Notes: generated from the sequence alone by a model not told the origin. A stretch of DNA of 64,000 bases from Thermoflavimicrobium daqui (GCF_003313465.1 NZ_KZ845665.1:124001-188000), one strand, 5' to 3'; positions 25,881-33,359 are shown, counted from the first letter of the stretch. Made by a program: numbers and translations.

Positions 25881-26222
25881 TTAAAAATATTTTTTCTGGG
25901 ATTGATACTCTTTTAGTATTTCAACTGCTTCACGAAAACGTTGTGAATGAACAACTTCCCGTTCTCTCAAAAATTTCAAAGAGTCGTTGATATCGGGATC
26001 ATCTGACAAATCAATAAGCCATTGATACGTTGCACGTGCTTTTTCTTCAGCAGCAATATCTTCATACAAGTCAGCAATAGGGTCATTTTTTGCTTGAAAA
26101 TATGTTGCAGTAAAAGGGACACCTGAAGCATTTTCATAAAAGAGAGCCCGCTCATGATTGGCATAGTGTTCACCCAGTCCAGCTGCTTTTAATTCTTCTA
26201 CGGATGCATCTTTCGTAAGTTT
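25881..26222 (-). CDS. cotJC: cotJC, C-terminal part (residues 77-189 after joining)
   Basis: This minus-strand segment encodes KLTKDASVEELKAAGLGEHY to the C-terminal SQKKYF and includes the ferritin-like/manganese-catalase helices (DPIADLYEDIAAEEKARATY, FLREREVVHSQRFREAVEIL) with metal-ligand Glu/His residues. It matches the second half of Bacillus CotJC, a spore-coat Mn-catalase-like protein. The frame remains open to an ATG at 26231 that belongs to the inserted element, so a 116-residue stub could be read, but no SD precedes it. The N-terminal part lies 15.4 kb away at 41655-41883 on the same strand. Confidence 0.93.
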   Translation of the reverse strand, partial: KLTKDASVEELKAAGLGEHYANHERALFYENASGVPFTATYFQAKNDPIADLYEDIAAEEKARATYQWLIDLSDDPDINDSLKFLREREVVHSQRFREAVEILKEYQSQKKYF

Positions 26223-26245
26223 ATTAACCATTGTTTTATGGATAT
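26221..26245 (-). other. left recombination junction of the cotJC element
   Basis: On the minus strand ATGGTTAAT, then central AA (26221-26222), then ACTTACG of cotJC. The inner arm 26223-26245 is an inverted copy of 41631-41653 (20 of 23 bases). The shared AA corresponds to the first two bases of the Lys77 codon. Confidence 0.8.
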
Positions 26246-26261
26246 CATAGGAACAAGAAAA

Positions 26262-27818
26262 CTACACCTTGGGATAAATGGTCAACGTAAACTGATCGTT
26301 TTTTTGATGCTTTTCTTTCAGATAGACACATTTATCAATCACGGTTTTAAGAAGGATATTTTTTTGCTGTGGTGTTTCCAATTGATCGTATACCTCTAAT
26401 ACGTGCTCTACCTGCGGAATTATTCGTACTTGGGCATTCATTTTTTCTTGTTCATAGTTTAGGTCTTCAATCGCTTTTTGTAGATTGTTCCGGGCTTTAT
26501 CTAAGCGATCAGCTACACTTTTAGAACGCTGTAGAAATGTTTCTTCATCATAGATTTCTCGTTCAAGTAAATCATGTAATTTGCTTTTTTGATTTTGTAA
26601 GCTTTTTATTTCTTCTTGTATATTTTTAATGGTCATTTGGTAAACTTCGATCTTACTATTTTGTTTTACCAAATCATTCGTATCGAATTGTAGCTTATAT
26701 TCTTTTAACCAATCAGATAGAGAAGCAAGTACTCTTCTTTCAATATGCTCAAGGCGGCTACTTTTATTACAGTTTCCGCCTTTTCCTTTATTGTCACAAA
26801 TCAAATGGGTTAAATTGTAGTTTCGACTGGATCGTTTTAAAATCATGATGGCTCCACAGATACTACAATGTACTAATCCGGCTAAGGGGTTTTGTAAAGA
26901 AGTACTAGGTTTCCAGCGCGGATGGCGTTTATTAAGCCTTATTTCTTGGGCTTTTTCAAAAAGCTCTTCGGAGATGATAGACTCATGTTTTCCATCCACT
27001 AAAATTTGTTCACCTTCTGGTCGTATTCGTGCGTCAACTCCTTTGTTTGGATCAGCTGACTTAATTCTTTCAACTTTTCCCCAGGCTATTTTTCCGATAT
27101 ATACTGGGTTTCGAATAATTTGTAATATGACATTATTACTCCAATCTCCACCATAGTACGACGGAATTCCTAATTCATTTAGTTTTTTGGCTATATTCGT
27201 TGTTCCCATTCTTTCATGTGAGTCATCCGATGTGTACCACTCAAAAATCATTTTTACTACTTTAGATTGCTCGGGATCAGGGGTCAGTGTGATACTGCCA
27301 TCATCTAATTTTGCTTTTTGATAACCATAGGGTGGTCGAGTACCAACATAGTTTCCATCTTTGACTGATCGAAGTCGTCCGCTTTGAAGACGGCGCTTAA
27401 TAATCTTAAACTCCTTTCGAGCCATAAAGGCCTCAAATTCGCTGTATTCCTCGTCAAATTCGTTGTCTAGGTCATAGACCTTTCTGGGCGTTATAATCTT
27501 TGTTTTTGAGCGTTTAAATGTGTCTAGGATATATCCTTGATCTTGCATGTTACCACGGCCAAGGCGGTCCATATCCATCACTAAAACGGCATCATATAAC
27601 CCTTGTTCTACCTCTTCGAGGAGTTTCATCATTTCAGGTCTATGTATGATACTTTCACCACTGATAATTTCTTGATAGATCTTGACTATGTTTAGGCTTT
27701 GCCTCTTAGCAACTTCTAACAAGGCTTTTTTATGTTTGGCGAGCGTTTCACCTTCTCCGTGCGCTTCTGCCTCTAAATCGGCCCTGGACTTCCTTAAATA
27801 CATGGCAACTCTTTCCAT
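26262..27818 (-). CDS. large serine site-specific recombinase, SpoIVCA type
   Basis: The 518-residue enzyme has an N-terminal resolvase domain with catalytic Ser11 in RVAMYLRKSRAD, MDMDRLGRG and the region ending GRLRSVKDGNYVG; a recombinase domain (YGYQKAKLDDGSITLTPDPE, IFEWYTSDD, IPSYYGGDWSNNVILQIIRN); a zinc ribbon (VHCSICGAIM ... HLICDNKGKGGNC); and a C-terminal coiled coil (residues about 395-480). SpoIVCA is 500 aa and excises skin. ATG 27818 is preferred because AAGGTGGTGA is 5 bases upstream; the longer frame to 27962 overlaps the divergent small gene. It lies at the element end and reads in the direction of cotJC. Confidence 0.93.
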   Translation of the reverse strand: MERVAMYLRKSRADLEAEAHGEGETLAKHKKALLEVAKRQSLNIVKIYQEIISGESIIHRPEMMKLLEEVEQGLYDAVLVMDMDRLGRGNMQDQGYILDTFKRSKTKIITPRKVYDLDNEFDEEYSEFEAFMARKEFKIIKRRLQSGRLRSVKDGNYVGTRPPYGYQKAKLDDGSITLTPDPEQSKVVKMIFEWYTSDDSHERMGTTNIAKKLNELGIPSYYGGDWSNNVILQIIRNPVYIGKIAWGKVERIKSADPNKGVDARIRPEGEQILVDGKHESIISEELFEKAQEIRLNKRHPRWKPSTSLQNPLAGLVHCSICGAIMILKRSSRNYNLTHLICDNKGKGGNCNKSSRLEHIERRVLASLSDWLKEYKLQFDTNDLVKQNSKIEVYQMTIKNIQEEIKSLQNQKSKLHDLLEREIYDEETFLQRSKSVADRLDKARNNLQKAIEDLNYEQEKMNAQVRIIPQVEHVLEVYDQLETPQQKNILLKTVIDKCVYLKEKHQKNDQFTLTIYPKV

Positions 27819-27865
27819 GATATTCACCACCTTATTTAAAATAATATGCTTGTCCTTCACTTTTT

Positions 27866-27903
27866 CCTGCATAAGATCTAATGAGGTGAGGGTTTTATGC
27901 AGG
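27866..27903. promoter_or_regulatory. inverted repeat over the 62-aa gene start
   Basis: CCTGCATAA (27866-27874) and TTATGCAGG (27895-27903) form a 9-bp perfect inverted repeat with a 20-base spacer that holds the GAGGTGAGGG SD; the right arm covers the ATG at 27897. It could be an operator between the divergent recombinase and small gene or an RBS-occluding hairpin. Confidence 0.45.
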
Positions 27904-28085
27904 GAGAAAGGGAGACTATATCTTATGATAAAACTTATCAGATTGGTGGAAGTACTGTCCATATTGTAGCACCGAAGATTAGTGAAGAAGAACGGCAGAG
28001 GCGATTAAAAGAAATAGCACGAGTGGTTATGATGCTTTTGGAGACGTTGAATGATGGATCGAATAATAGAGTGAGAGATAAATAA
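27897..28085 (+). CDS. 62-aa protein divergent from the recombinase, candidate directionality factor
   Basis: A 62-residue protein: GGSTVHIVAPKISEEERQRR then LKEIARVVMMLLETLN. The VHIVAP...EEExQRR pattern recurs, from memory, in small proteins encoded next to serine recombinases of Bacillales prophages and integrative elements. In the SP-beta/spsM system the 58-aa SprB partner controls excision by SprA; size and location make this gene a candidate for the same role, but I see no direct homology to SprB. ATG has GAGGTGAGGG upstream. It is followed by a terminator. Confidence 0.65.
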   Translation: MQGERETISYDKTYQIGGSTVHIVAPKISEEERQRRLKEIARVVMMLLETLNDGSNNRVRDK

Positions 28086-28091
28086 TATAAG

Positions 28092-28138
28092 GCCGAGGAT
28101 CCTCCAAATAATTTAATAAAGAGGATCTCGGCTTTTTC
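28092..28138 (+). terminator. terminator of the 62-aa gene
   Basis: GCCGAGGATCCTC pairs with GAGGATCTCGGC with one bulged G; TTTTT follows. Confidence 0.75.
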
Positions 28139-28384
28139 GTAAGTAAATATAACAATTTAATTCTGTTGGTCGGCTCATAGGATCACCTTAATGTTTACTA
28201 GTTACCCTTATTAGAGGTTATAGGGTATTTACCGTCAAGCGGAATAGGAAGACATAAAATTTTCGGCAACCAAAATAAGGATATGTGATACATAGCCTTT
28301 GCTAACTAATAAGAGAATGGAATTTAAATCTATATAAAGAAAAGAGTAATAACAAAACGTCTGTTCTTTCAGCTGATTATATAG

Positions 28385-28430
28385 TATAATCATGTCATAA
28401 AATTACTACGACCGCATAGCGGTTTTTTTT
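28385..28430 (+). promoter_or_regulatory. darT promoter -10 and leader attenuator candidate
   Basis: TATAAT at 28385-28390 would start transcription near 28397. The RNA immediately forms ACCGC-ATA-GCGGT (28411-28423) followed by seven T, a minimal intrinsic terminator ahead of the toxin gene. Confidence 0.45.
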
Positions 28431-28453
28431 ATTAGGAGACTAATTAATTTATA

Positions 28454-29086
28454 ATGAATATTGGTAAAATATATATTTTTCATATGACCCATATCAGTAA
28501 CTTGCCATTAATCTTAGAAAAAAGAGGATTACTTTGTAAGAATATGGTAGTTAATAAAAGGATAGAGTATGTTAACATATCCAATACTAGCGTACAAAAT
28601 AAGAGATATGCAAAAAATGTTCCAATAGAGCCTTATGGTATATTACATGATTATGTTCCATTTTATTTTTGTACATTGAACCCTATGTTGTATGCGATTT
28701 ACTCGGGTAAAGTAGATACTTATACTGAAGGTCAAGAGAATGTAATATTTTTAGTTTCCACTATTCCCCAAGTAACTCAAGCGAAACTTAACTTTGTTTT
28801 TACGGATGGTCATGCAATAATGGCTTTAACTCAATTTTTTAAAGATATTGCAGACCTTGATAAGTTGAATTGGGAAGTTATAAAAGCAAAATATTGGCCG
28901 GAATTCACTGACGGGAGTCGCTTAAGACAAGCAGAATTTCTTGTTCACAAATTTTTTCCATGGGAGCATATATTAGGTATAGGAGTTCTCAATAATCAAA
29001 GTCGTAATAAGGTAATAGAAATTCTCAGAAAAGGAGAAAAGGGAAAAATAAGGCCTGTTGTAATTAAACCTGATTGGTATTTCTAA
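28454..29086 (+). CDS. darT: DarT DNA ADP-ribosyltransferase toxin
   Basis: The 210-residue toxin modifies single-stranded DNA bases with ADP-ribose from NAD+. DarT hallmarks are the N-terminal IFHMTHISNLPLIL (NAD-binding His13), the region YVPFYFCTLNPMLYAI and the catalytic glutamate Glu161 in RLRQAEFLVHK. Length is typical of DarT (about 200-215 aa). The antitoxin gene darG follows within 13 bases, so the pair is an operon. DarTG acts both as a toxin-antitoxin addiction module and as anti-phage defence. SD TTAGGAGACT lies 15-20 bases before ATG. Confidence 0.88.
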   Translation: MNIGKIYIFHMTHISNLPLILEKRGLLCKNMVVNKRIEYVNISNTSVQNKRYAKNVPIEPYGILHDYVPFYFCTLNPMLYAIYSGKVDTYTEGQENVIFLVSTIPQVTQAKLNFVFTDGHAIMALTQFFKDIADLDKLNWEVIKAKYWPEFTDGSRLRQAEFLVHKFFPWEHILGIGVLNNQSRNKVIEILRKGEKGKIRPVVIKPDWYF

Positions 29087-29099
29087 GGGGATGGTATTT

Positions 29100-30134
29100 G
29101 TGATCAAATTTGTAAAGGGGAACCTTCTTGAATCGGATGCAGAAGCGTTAGTTAATACAGTGAACTGTGTAGGAATAATGGGGAAAGGGATAGCGTTGCA
29201 ATTTAAGCAAGCTTTTCCGGAAAACTTTAAAGCATATCAGAAAATATGTCGTCAAAATAAATTACAGCCAGGACAGATGTTTATTTATAAGAACAGTTCT
29301 TTGATGAATCCGAAATACATAATTAATTTTCCTACAAAAAAACATTGGAAGGAAAAGTCAAAAATCGAATATATTCAAGATGGCTTAGAGTCTTTGATTC
29401 AAGAAATTAAATCCCTTGAGATTAAATCGATTGCGGTACCACCTTTAGGATGTGGGAATGGAGGTCTTAAGTGGGAAGATGTAAAATTACTTATGAAAGA
29501 GGCTTTTAAGCAAGTTCCTAATGTTCATGTTATTATTTATAGTCCTTCAGGATATCCTCAACCCGAAAAAATGATAATTAGGACAGATAAACCTCGATTG
29601 ACTAAGGCTCGTGCTTTATTTATAGCATTAATGAATGAGTATAAAAATCCTGGGTACAAACTAACATTAATCGAAATACAAAAATTAGCTTATTTTCTTC
29701 AGGAAGTCGGAGAACCGTTAAATCTCCACTTCGAACAACGAAAATATGGCCCATATGCTGAAAACTTGAATCATGTGCTAATGAGACTGGAAGGCCACTA
29801 TTTACGAGGTTTAGGATATGGTAAGCGTAATCCCGATGTAGAAATTTACCCTTTACCTTGCGCAACCAAAGAAGCAATGCAATTCCTTAAACGTGAACCT
29901 AGTTCCTTAGAACGCTTAGAACTGGTAAAAAAATTGATACGTGGCTTTGAGTCACCTTATGGTATGGAACTTTTATCTACGGTTCATTGGGTTTTAAAGA
30001 AAAACAAAGAAATTGACACTCTGGATAAATTGGTAAAGAAAGTTCATGAATGGAACGATCGGAAAAGATCTACCTTCATAGAAAAGCATATAGATATTGC
30101 TTGGAATCACTTAAAAAGTATTGGTCTTTATTAA
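29100..30134 (+). CDS. darG: DarG macrodomain antitoxin
   Basis: A 344-residue antitoxin. The N-terminal macro domain (residues about 2-155) carries IKFVKGNLLESDAEALVNTV, NCVGIMGKGIALQFK and the PPLGCGNGGLKWEDV loop that hydrolyse ADP-ribose from DNA. The C-terminal half (about 175-340, ALFIALMNEYKNPGYKLTLI, EIQKLAYFLQEVGEPL, KYGPYAENLNHVLM) is the DarT-binding domain. GTG at 29100 is preferred because AAGGGGATGG is 5-8 bases upstream; ATG at 29091 lies within that SD. It follows darT closely and ends at a terminator. Confidence 0.88.
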   Translation: MIKFVKGNLLESDAEALVNTVNCVGIMGKGIALQFKQAFPENFKAYQKICRQNKLQPGQMFIYKNSSLMNPKYIINFPTKKHWKEKSKIEYIQDGLESLIQEIKSLEIKSIAVPPLGCGNGGLKWEDVKLLMKEAFKQVPNVHVIIYSPSGYPQPEKMIIRTDKPRLTKARALFIALMNEYKNPGYKLTLIEIQKLAYFLQEVGEPLNLHFEQRKYGPYAENLNHVLMRLEGHYLRGLGYGKRNPDVEIYPLPCATKEAMQFLKREPSSLERLELVKKLIRGFESPYGMELLSTVHWVLKKNKEIDTLDKLVKKVHEWNDRKRSTFIEKHIDIAWNHLKSIGLY

Positions 30135-30136
30135 GT

Positions 30137-30175
30137 AAAGCCGACTTCCCAACATGCTCGGGATCTCGGCTTTTT
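30137..30175. terminator. terminator of darTG
   Basis: AAAGCCGA and TTCCC arms pair with GGGA and TCGGCTTT; T-run follows. Also usable by the convergent XRE gene. Confidence 0.75.
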
Positions 30176-30183
30176 GGTTTATA

Positions 30184-30411
30184 CTAATCCCTGTCTTTTT
30201 CAAATAAGTCCTCAATACTATGTAGTGTTATTCCATTTTGCTGTAAAGCTTCTTTAATTGCGATTAAGTATTCGATAGTATAAGTCCTTGATCCTTTTAA
30301 ATATCTAGAGATCACGGTGGTGGGTACACCAGACTCTCTTGATAATACAGACTGATTCCAATTTAGTTGATCTAGATATTTTTGAAGTATAAACTGCTTT
30401 TTTTTCATCAA
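30184..30411 (-). CDS. XRE-family helix-turn-helix regulator
   Basis: A 75-residue Cro/CI-type DNA-binding protein made of a single HTH: LDQLNWNQSVLSRESGVPTT with recognition helix VISRYLKGSRTYTIEYLIAI. It probably regulates the element genes nearby. An inverted repeat TTTAAC-N6-GTTGAA (30430-30447) lies within 20 bases of its start and could be its operator. Start ATG at 30411 has AGGAGGC upstream. Confidence 0.8.
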   Translation of the reverse strand: MMKKKQFILQKYLDQLNWNQSVLSRESGVPTTVISRYLKGSRTYTIEYLIAIKEALQQNGITLHSIEDLFEKDRD

Positions 30412-30429
30412 AAAATGCCTCCTTATTTG

Positions 30430-30447
30430 TTTAACTTATACGTTGAA
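30430..30447. promoter_or_regulatory. candidate operator of the XRE regulator
   Basis: TTTAAC and GTTGAA separated by TTATAC form a near-perfect dyad (one mismatch) in the XRE-NAT spacer. Confidence 0.4.
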
Positions 30448-30585
30448 CGGGTAAAAATAAGTAACCGCAAAAGTGCAAATTGATACAAATCCCAACTAAA
30501 TTTAACCACTTCATATCTATTTTCCCTTTTATATAAAAAACAAAATTCACTCTCGAATATCTATTAAAAAGAGGGTGATAGAATC

Positions 30586-31278
30586 ATTGAAAAATACCTA
30601 CAGAATCTAAATATATCTCCTAGTGATATCCAACCTAGCTTAAAATTCCTAGCCCGATTGCAAAACAACCACCTTCAAAGAATTCCCTTCTCCAACTTAG
30701 AGTATTTTCGTTTTGGATCAAAGTGGATCGATTTTAATAATGCATTCTCCCTCATTGATCCAGTGTTAAAAGGAAGAGGAGGAATTTGCTTTCATTTGAA
30801 CTATGCTTTCTATTGTTTGCTAAACTCGATAGGCTTTCATTGTGATCTTATTGGCTGTCTTATTGAAGAATCAGATATCGATCACATGGCCATAGTGGTT
30901 CATTTGGATGATCAACTTTATTATGTCGATGTCGGATATGGATTTTATTTTATTTATCAACCTTTACCGATCATGGATGGTATTTATAAAGATAGAAGTG
31001 GAATATATAAAGTAGAGAAAGCAGAAGATCATTTTGTTATAAGAAAGCAATATAAACGGAAATGGATTCATAAGCTAAGTATCAATCTTATACCAAGAGA
31101 CATAAGAGATTTTAGGCAAACGTATTGGAAGCATATAAATAATGGTGGTTATCTATCAAAACGAACTATCTTTAGTATATATACATTAAATGGATTCATC
31201 ATTTTTTCTGATAACTCACTAACCATCTATGAAGGTCAAGACTGTTTTAAATACAAGTTACCTTTATGGAGGGGTTAA
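30586..31278 (+). CDS. arylamine N-acetyltransferase, apparent ATT start
   Basis: The frame encodes a 230-residue NAT with the full Cys-His-Asp triad: Cys68 in GRGGICFHLNYAF, His100 in DIDHMAIVV and Asp115 in YYVDVGYG. Similarity to NAT starts at EKYLQNLNISPSDIQPSLKF, upstream of the first TTG (30658). No ATG, GTG or TTG exists in frame there; the first usable codon is ATT at 30586, 7 bases after AGAGGGTGAT. NATs acetylate arylamines or hydrazines and some act in natural-product acylation. Within the element it may be a detoxification gene. ATT initiation or a recent start-codon mutation are the two readings. Confidence 0.75.
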   Translation: MEKYLQNLNISPSDIQPSLKFLARLQNNHLQRIPFSNLEYFRFGSKWIDFNNAFSLIDPVLKGRGGICFHLNYAFYCLLNSIGFHCDLIGCLIEESDIDHMAIVVHLDDQLYYVDVGYGFYFIYQPLPIMDGIYKDRSGIYKVEKAEDHFVIRKQYKRKWIHKLSINLIPRDIRDFRQTYWKHINNGGYLSKRTIFSIYTLNGFIIFSDNSLTIYEGQDCFKYKLPLWRG

Positions 31279-31279
31279 C

Positions 31280-31537
31280 ATGTTTAAAAATGAATTTGAT
31301 CAAGTACACTTAAGTGGATTGTCTATGATGGGCGGGAAAAAAGATGATGATAAAGGAGATCGTCCCGGCTCTGGTGGTTGGGGATCAGATGGGGAAAAAA
31401 GAGATGCGGATGATTGGGGTAGCTTTAGCCCAAAATACCGTAAACCAGATGAGTGCCCCAGCTGTGGGAGAAGATATTTTTTCTGGAATGGACGTGCATG
31501 GCAATGTGAACATCCTGATTGCGAATATGAAGTATAA
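31280..31537 (+). CDS. small zinc-ribbon protein
   Basis: An 85-residue acidic protein with a Gly/Asp-rich middle (KKDDDKGDRPGSGGWGSDGE) and a C-terminal zinc ribbon CPSCGRRYFFWNGRAWQCEH with a further PDC (CxxC ... CxxxxC). No family recognised. ATG at 31280 lies 2 bases after the NAT stop and has TGGAGGGG upstream, so it is coupled to NAT. Confidence 0.6.
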   Translation: MFKNEFDQVHLSGLSMMGGKKDDDKGDRPGSGGWGSDGEKRDADDWGSFSPKYRKPDECPSCGRRYFFWNGRAWQCEHPDCEYEV

Positions 31538-31623
31538 AGGATTTTAAGTATAGAATATTGAATATTATTAAGAGGAACATTTTTATTGTTCCTCTCTTTT
31601 TTATATTTAATAGGAGTGATTTT

Positions 31624-32229
31624 ATGTCAAGGATTTCAGAAGAAGAAGCATTTTTAATGGGAATAAAACCTGCTTTACTTACGACTGAACGAAACGAAAG
31701 ATTTAATGAACTACTAAACTATCCAAGCTTCACAGATTTTTCTCCCGTACGTTTTGATTATGAAAGAAAAATGCACTTTAAAGGCTGGATGTTTTTCCAA
31801 ACAAATCAACAGCGACTAGAGGTGTTAAAACAGATAAAAGAGCAAGGTATTATATCAATTAAATCCCTAGAAGCGCGAAGGTTAATGGGTTTGATCCTTG
31901 GCTACCCCCCAAAAGCAGTTGATTCATTCATTCGACGATTAAAACTCAAGAAAGAAAATTTAGAAGAACATAAAGAAAAAGAGTCACGAGTAGCTATAAT
32001 GGAATATTGCGGTTGTGGTTTTGTTTGTTATATAGAAGATATCTTGGAATGTTCCAAATGGCTATGGCAGAGATATCCGTATCCTGAACTTGATCAATTG
32101 ATGATTAAACATGAAGAGGAATTTAATATAAGGTTTGGAGATTTTCATGAATTGAATCGTTTAGTGGATTATCTTGAAACGAAGATTTATTTAAAGTCAA
32201 ATGGTTTGGTACATACTGAAGTGATTTGA
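31624..32229 (+). CDS. hypothetical protein, paralogue A of a tandem pair
   Basis: A 201-residue protein beginning MSRISEEEAFLMGIKPALL. It shares layout and motifs with the gene at 32623: EEAFLxGxKP at the N terminus, MFFQTNQQRLEVLKQIKEQG versus MFFRTEEEKENFIHDMKDI, a short helix and GxP-K-VxSF block, and a C-terminal (G)xVxYxxDIL..xxLWxxY segment. No catalytic motif is visible. The SD AATAGGAGTG precedes ATG 31624. The 3' untranslated region is also duplicated. Confidence 0.6.
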   Translation: MSRISEEEAFLMGIKPALLTTERNERFNELLNYPSFTDFSPVRFDYERKMHFKGWMFFQTNQQRLEVLKQIKEQGIISIKSLEARRLMGLILGYPPKAVDSFIRRLKLKKENLEEHKEKESRVAIMEYCGCGFVCYIEDILECSKWLWQRYPYPELDQLMIKHEEEFNIRFGDFHELNRLVDYLETKIYLKSNGLVHTEVI

Positions 32230-32253
32230 TACATAACTCTTTATGTAGTCCTG

Positions 32254-32320
32254 GAAACAGGGCTTTTTTTGTGCATGAAAATAGTCAAGTTCCTGCTATG
32301 ACAAAGGACTTGGCTTTTCG
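32254..32320 (+). terminator. terminator region of paralogue A
   Basis: AGTCAAGTTCCT pairs with AGGACTTGGCT (32283-32315) and a T-run follows. The stretch GAAACAGGGCTTTTTTTGTG then CATGAAAATAG is repeated almost exactly at 33171. Confidence 0.65.
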
Positions 32321-32450
32321 TTCATAATTATTGTTAAAACTTTACTAAGCAACTTATGTTCTTTTTATATATAAAAGAGATGATAAATAATAATGTTTAA
32401 CTATTTAGAATGATGTAAAATATAGATAGACTTAAAGAGGAGATGATATC

Positions 32451-32601
32451 ATGAGACAAAAGAGATTTTCATACTCTTATTCACGTCATGCTTGGGTTCC
32501 ACCTTGTCCAAGAATGTAAAAAGACAACAAATGTCGTGCAAGACGGACAAGGGGATACTTGGTGGTACTGTACTAGTTGTAGAGTTAGATTTAGTAGATA
32601 G
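32451..32601 (+). pseudogene. frameshifted small zinc-ribbon gene
   Basis: ATG at 32451 (after AGAGGAGATGATATC) gives MRQKRFSYSYSRHAWVPPCP and stops two codons later. One extra A in CCAAGAATG breaks a CPEC motif; the shifted frame continues as ECKKTTNVVQDGQGDTWWYC then TSCRVRFSR and stops at 32601. The intact 49-residue protein would have a CPEC...CTSC zinc ribbon. Confidence 0.6.
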
Positions 32602-32622
32602 TGCTCAAAAGGATGTGTTAAA

Positions 32623-33165
32623 GTGGATCTTCGACCAGAGGAAGCGTTTTTACTTGGATATAAACCAACTTGTTCATGTCAAAAGGGAAATCCTCGTCTG
32701 AAACCATATTTTGATCGATTGATAGAAGGAGGATATCCTAAATGTCTTCTTAATGATCTTGGTACTTACATGTTTTTTAGAACAGAAGAAGAGAAGGAAA
32801 ACTTTATCCATGACATGAAAGATATTAAACCTTTATCAGTTGAATATGTTTATAAACTAGGTACTGTTTTAGGGATACCTCTAAAGTCTGTTGAGTTCTT
32901 TGCAAGAAATTGGGAAGAGGACAAAGAGGAAAGAATAGGAGTAAATTGTTCAGGAATAGTGTTTGCTACTCATGTGGATATTCTGATAGAAGAAGTGGAA
33001 TATCTCTGGAATAAGTATAGAAATACCAGAGCGGAAGAGTATCCAACCATAGTTGAGATCGGAAATAATGAGTATCGTTACGTAATCAATTATGGAGATG
33101 TTTCAAAGCTTTATTCTGTTGCTCAAGATGTTTCAAAAATAATGTCAGGTAAAGTTACTGCCTAG
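32623..33165 (+). CDS. hypothetical protein, paralogue B of a tandem pair
   Basis: A 180-residue paralogue of the 31624 gene, starting MDLRPEEAFLLGYKPTCSCQ. Conserved blocks are GTYMFFRTEEEKENFI, LGIPLKSVEFFARN and CSGIVFATHVDILIEEVEYL. GTG start with AAAAGGATG upstream. Its downstream region repeats the terminator sequence of paralogue A, so gene and 3' UTR were duplicated as one unit. Function unknown; no nuclease, kinase or membrane motif is seen. Confidence 0.6.
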   Translation: MDLRPEEAFLLGYKPTCSCQKGNPRLKPYFDRLIEGGYPKCLLNDLGTYMFFRTEEEKENFIHDMKDIKPLSVEYVYKLGTVLGIPLKSVEFFARNWEEDKEERIGVNCSGIVFATHVDILIEEVEYLWNKYRNTRAEEYPTIVEIGNNEYRYVINYGDVSKLYSVAQDVSKIMSGKVTA

Positions 33166-33170
33166 CTCTA

Positions 33171-33238
33171 GAAACGGGGCTTTTTTTGTGCATGAAAATA
33201 GCCAAGATCCTGCTTTGCCGTTAGGATCTTGGCTTTTT
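33171..33238 (+). terminator. terminator of paralogue B (duplicated 3' region)
   Basis: AGCCAAGATCCT (33200-33211) pairs with AGGATCTTGGCT (33223-33234), then TTTTT. Preceding bases 33171-33199 repeat the 3' flank of paralogue A. Confidence 0.8.
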
Positions 33239-33359
33239 CCATCTCATACCCTTTTTGACTTTAAGCAAGATTACCTTGGTAGATGCAACTTTATTATTTT
33301 GGGGTAAGCAGTCTTTATTTGATAGTTCCTTATCCTTAGGATCCACTATATCTACACCT

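Larger units (their letters stand above)
28086..28453. other. spacer with terminator, promoter and mini-terminator before darT
   Basis: Contains the terminator of the 62-aa gene (28092-28138), a TATAAT at 28385-28390 and a short hairpin plus T-run (28411-28430) 24 bases before darT. No open frame. Confidence 0.5.

Noticed and set aside
28353-28366. LexA/DinR-like SOS box upstream of darT (AAAACGTCTGTTCT)
   Set aside because: Several consensus positions are wrong, including one half-site G; too weak to call.
32492-32701. 69-codon frame across the zinc-ribbon pseudogene and paralogue B
   Set aside because: It overlaps two better-supported frames and lacks an SD; the cysteine motifs are in the other frames.
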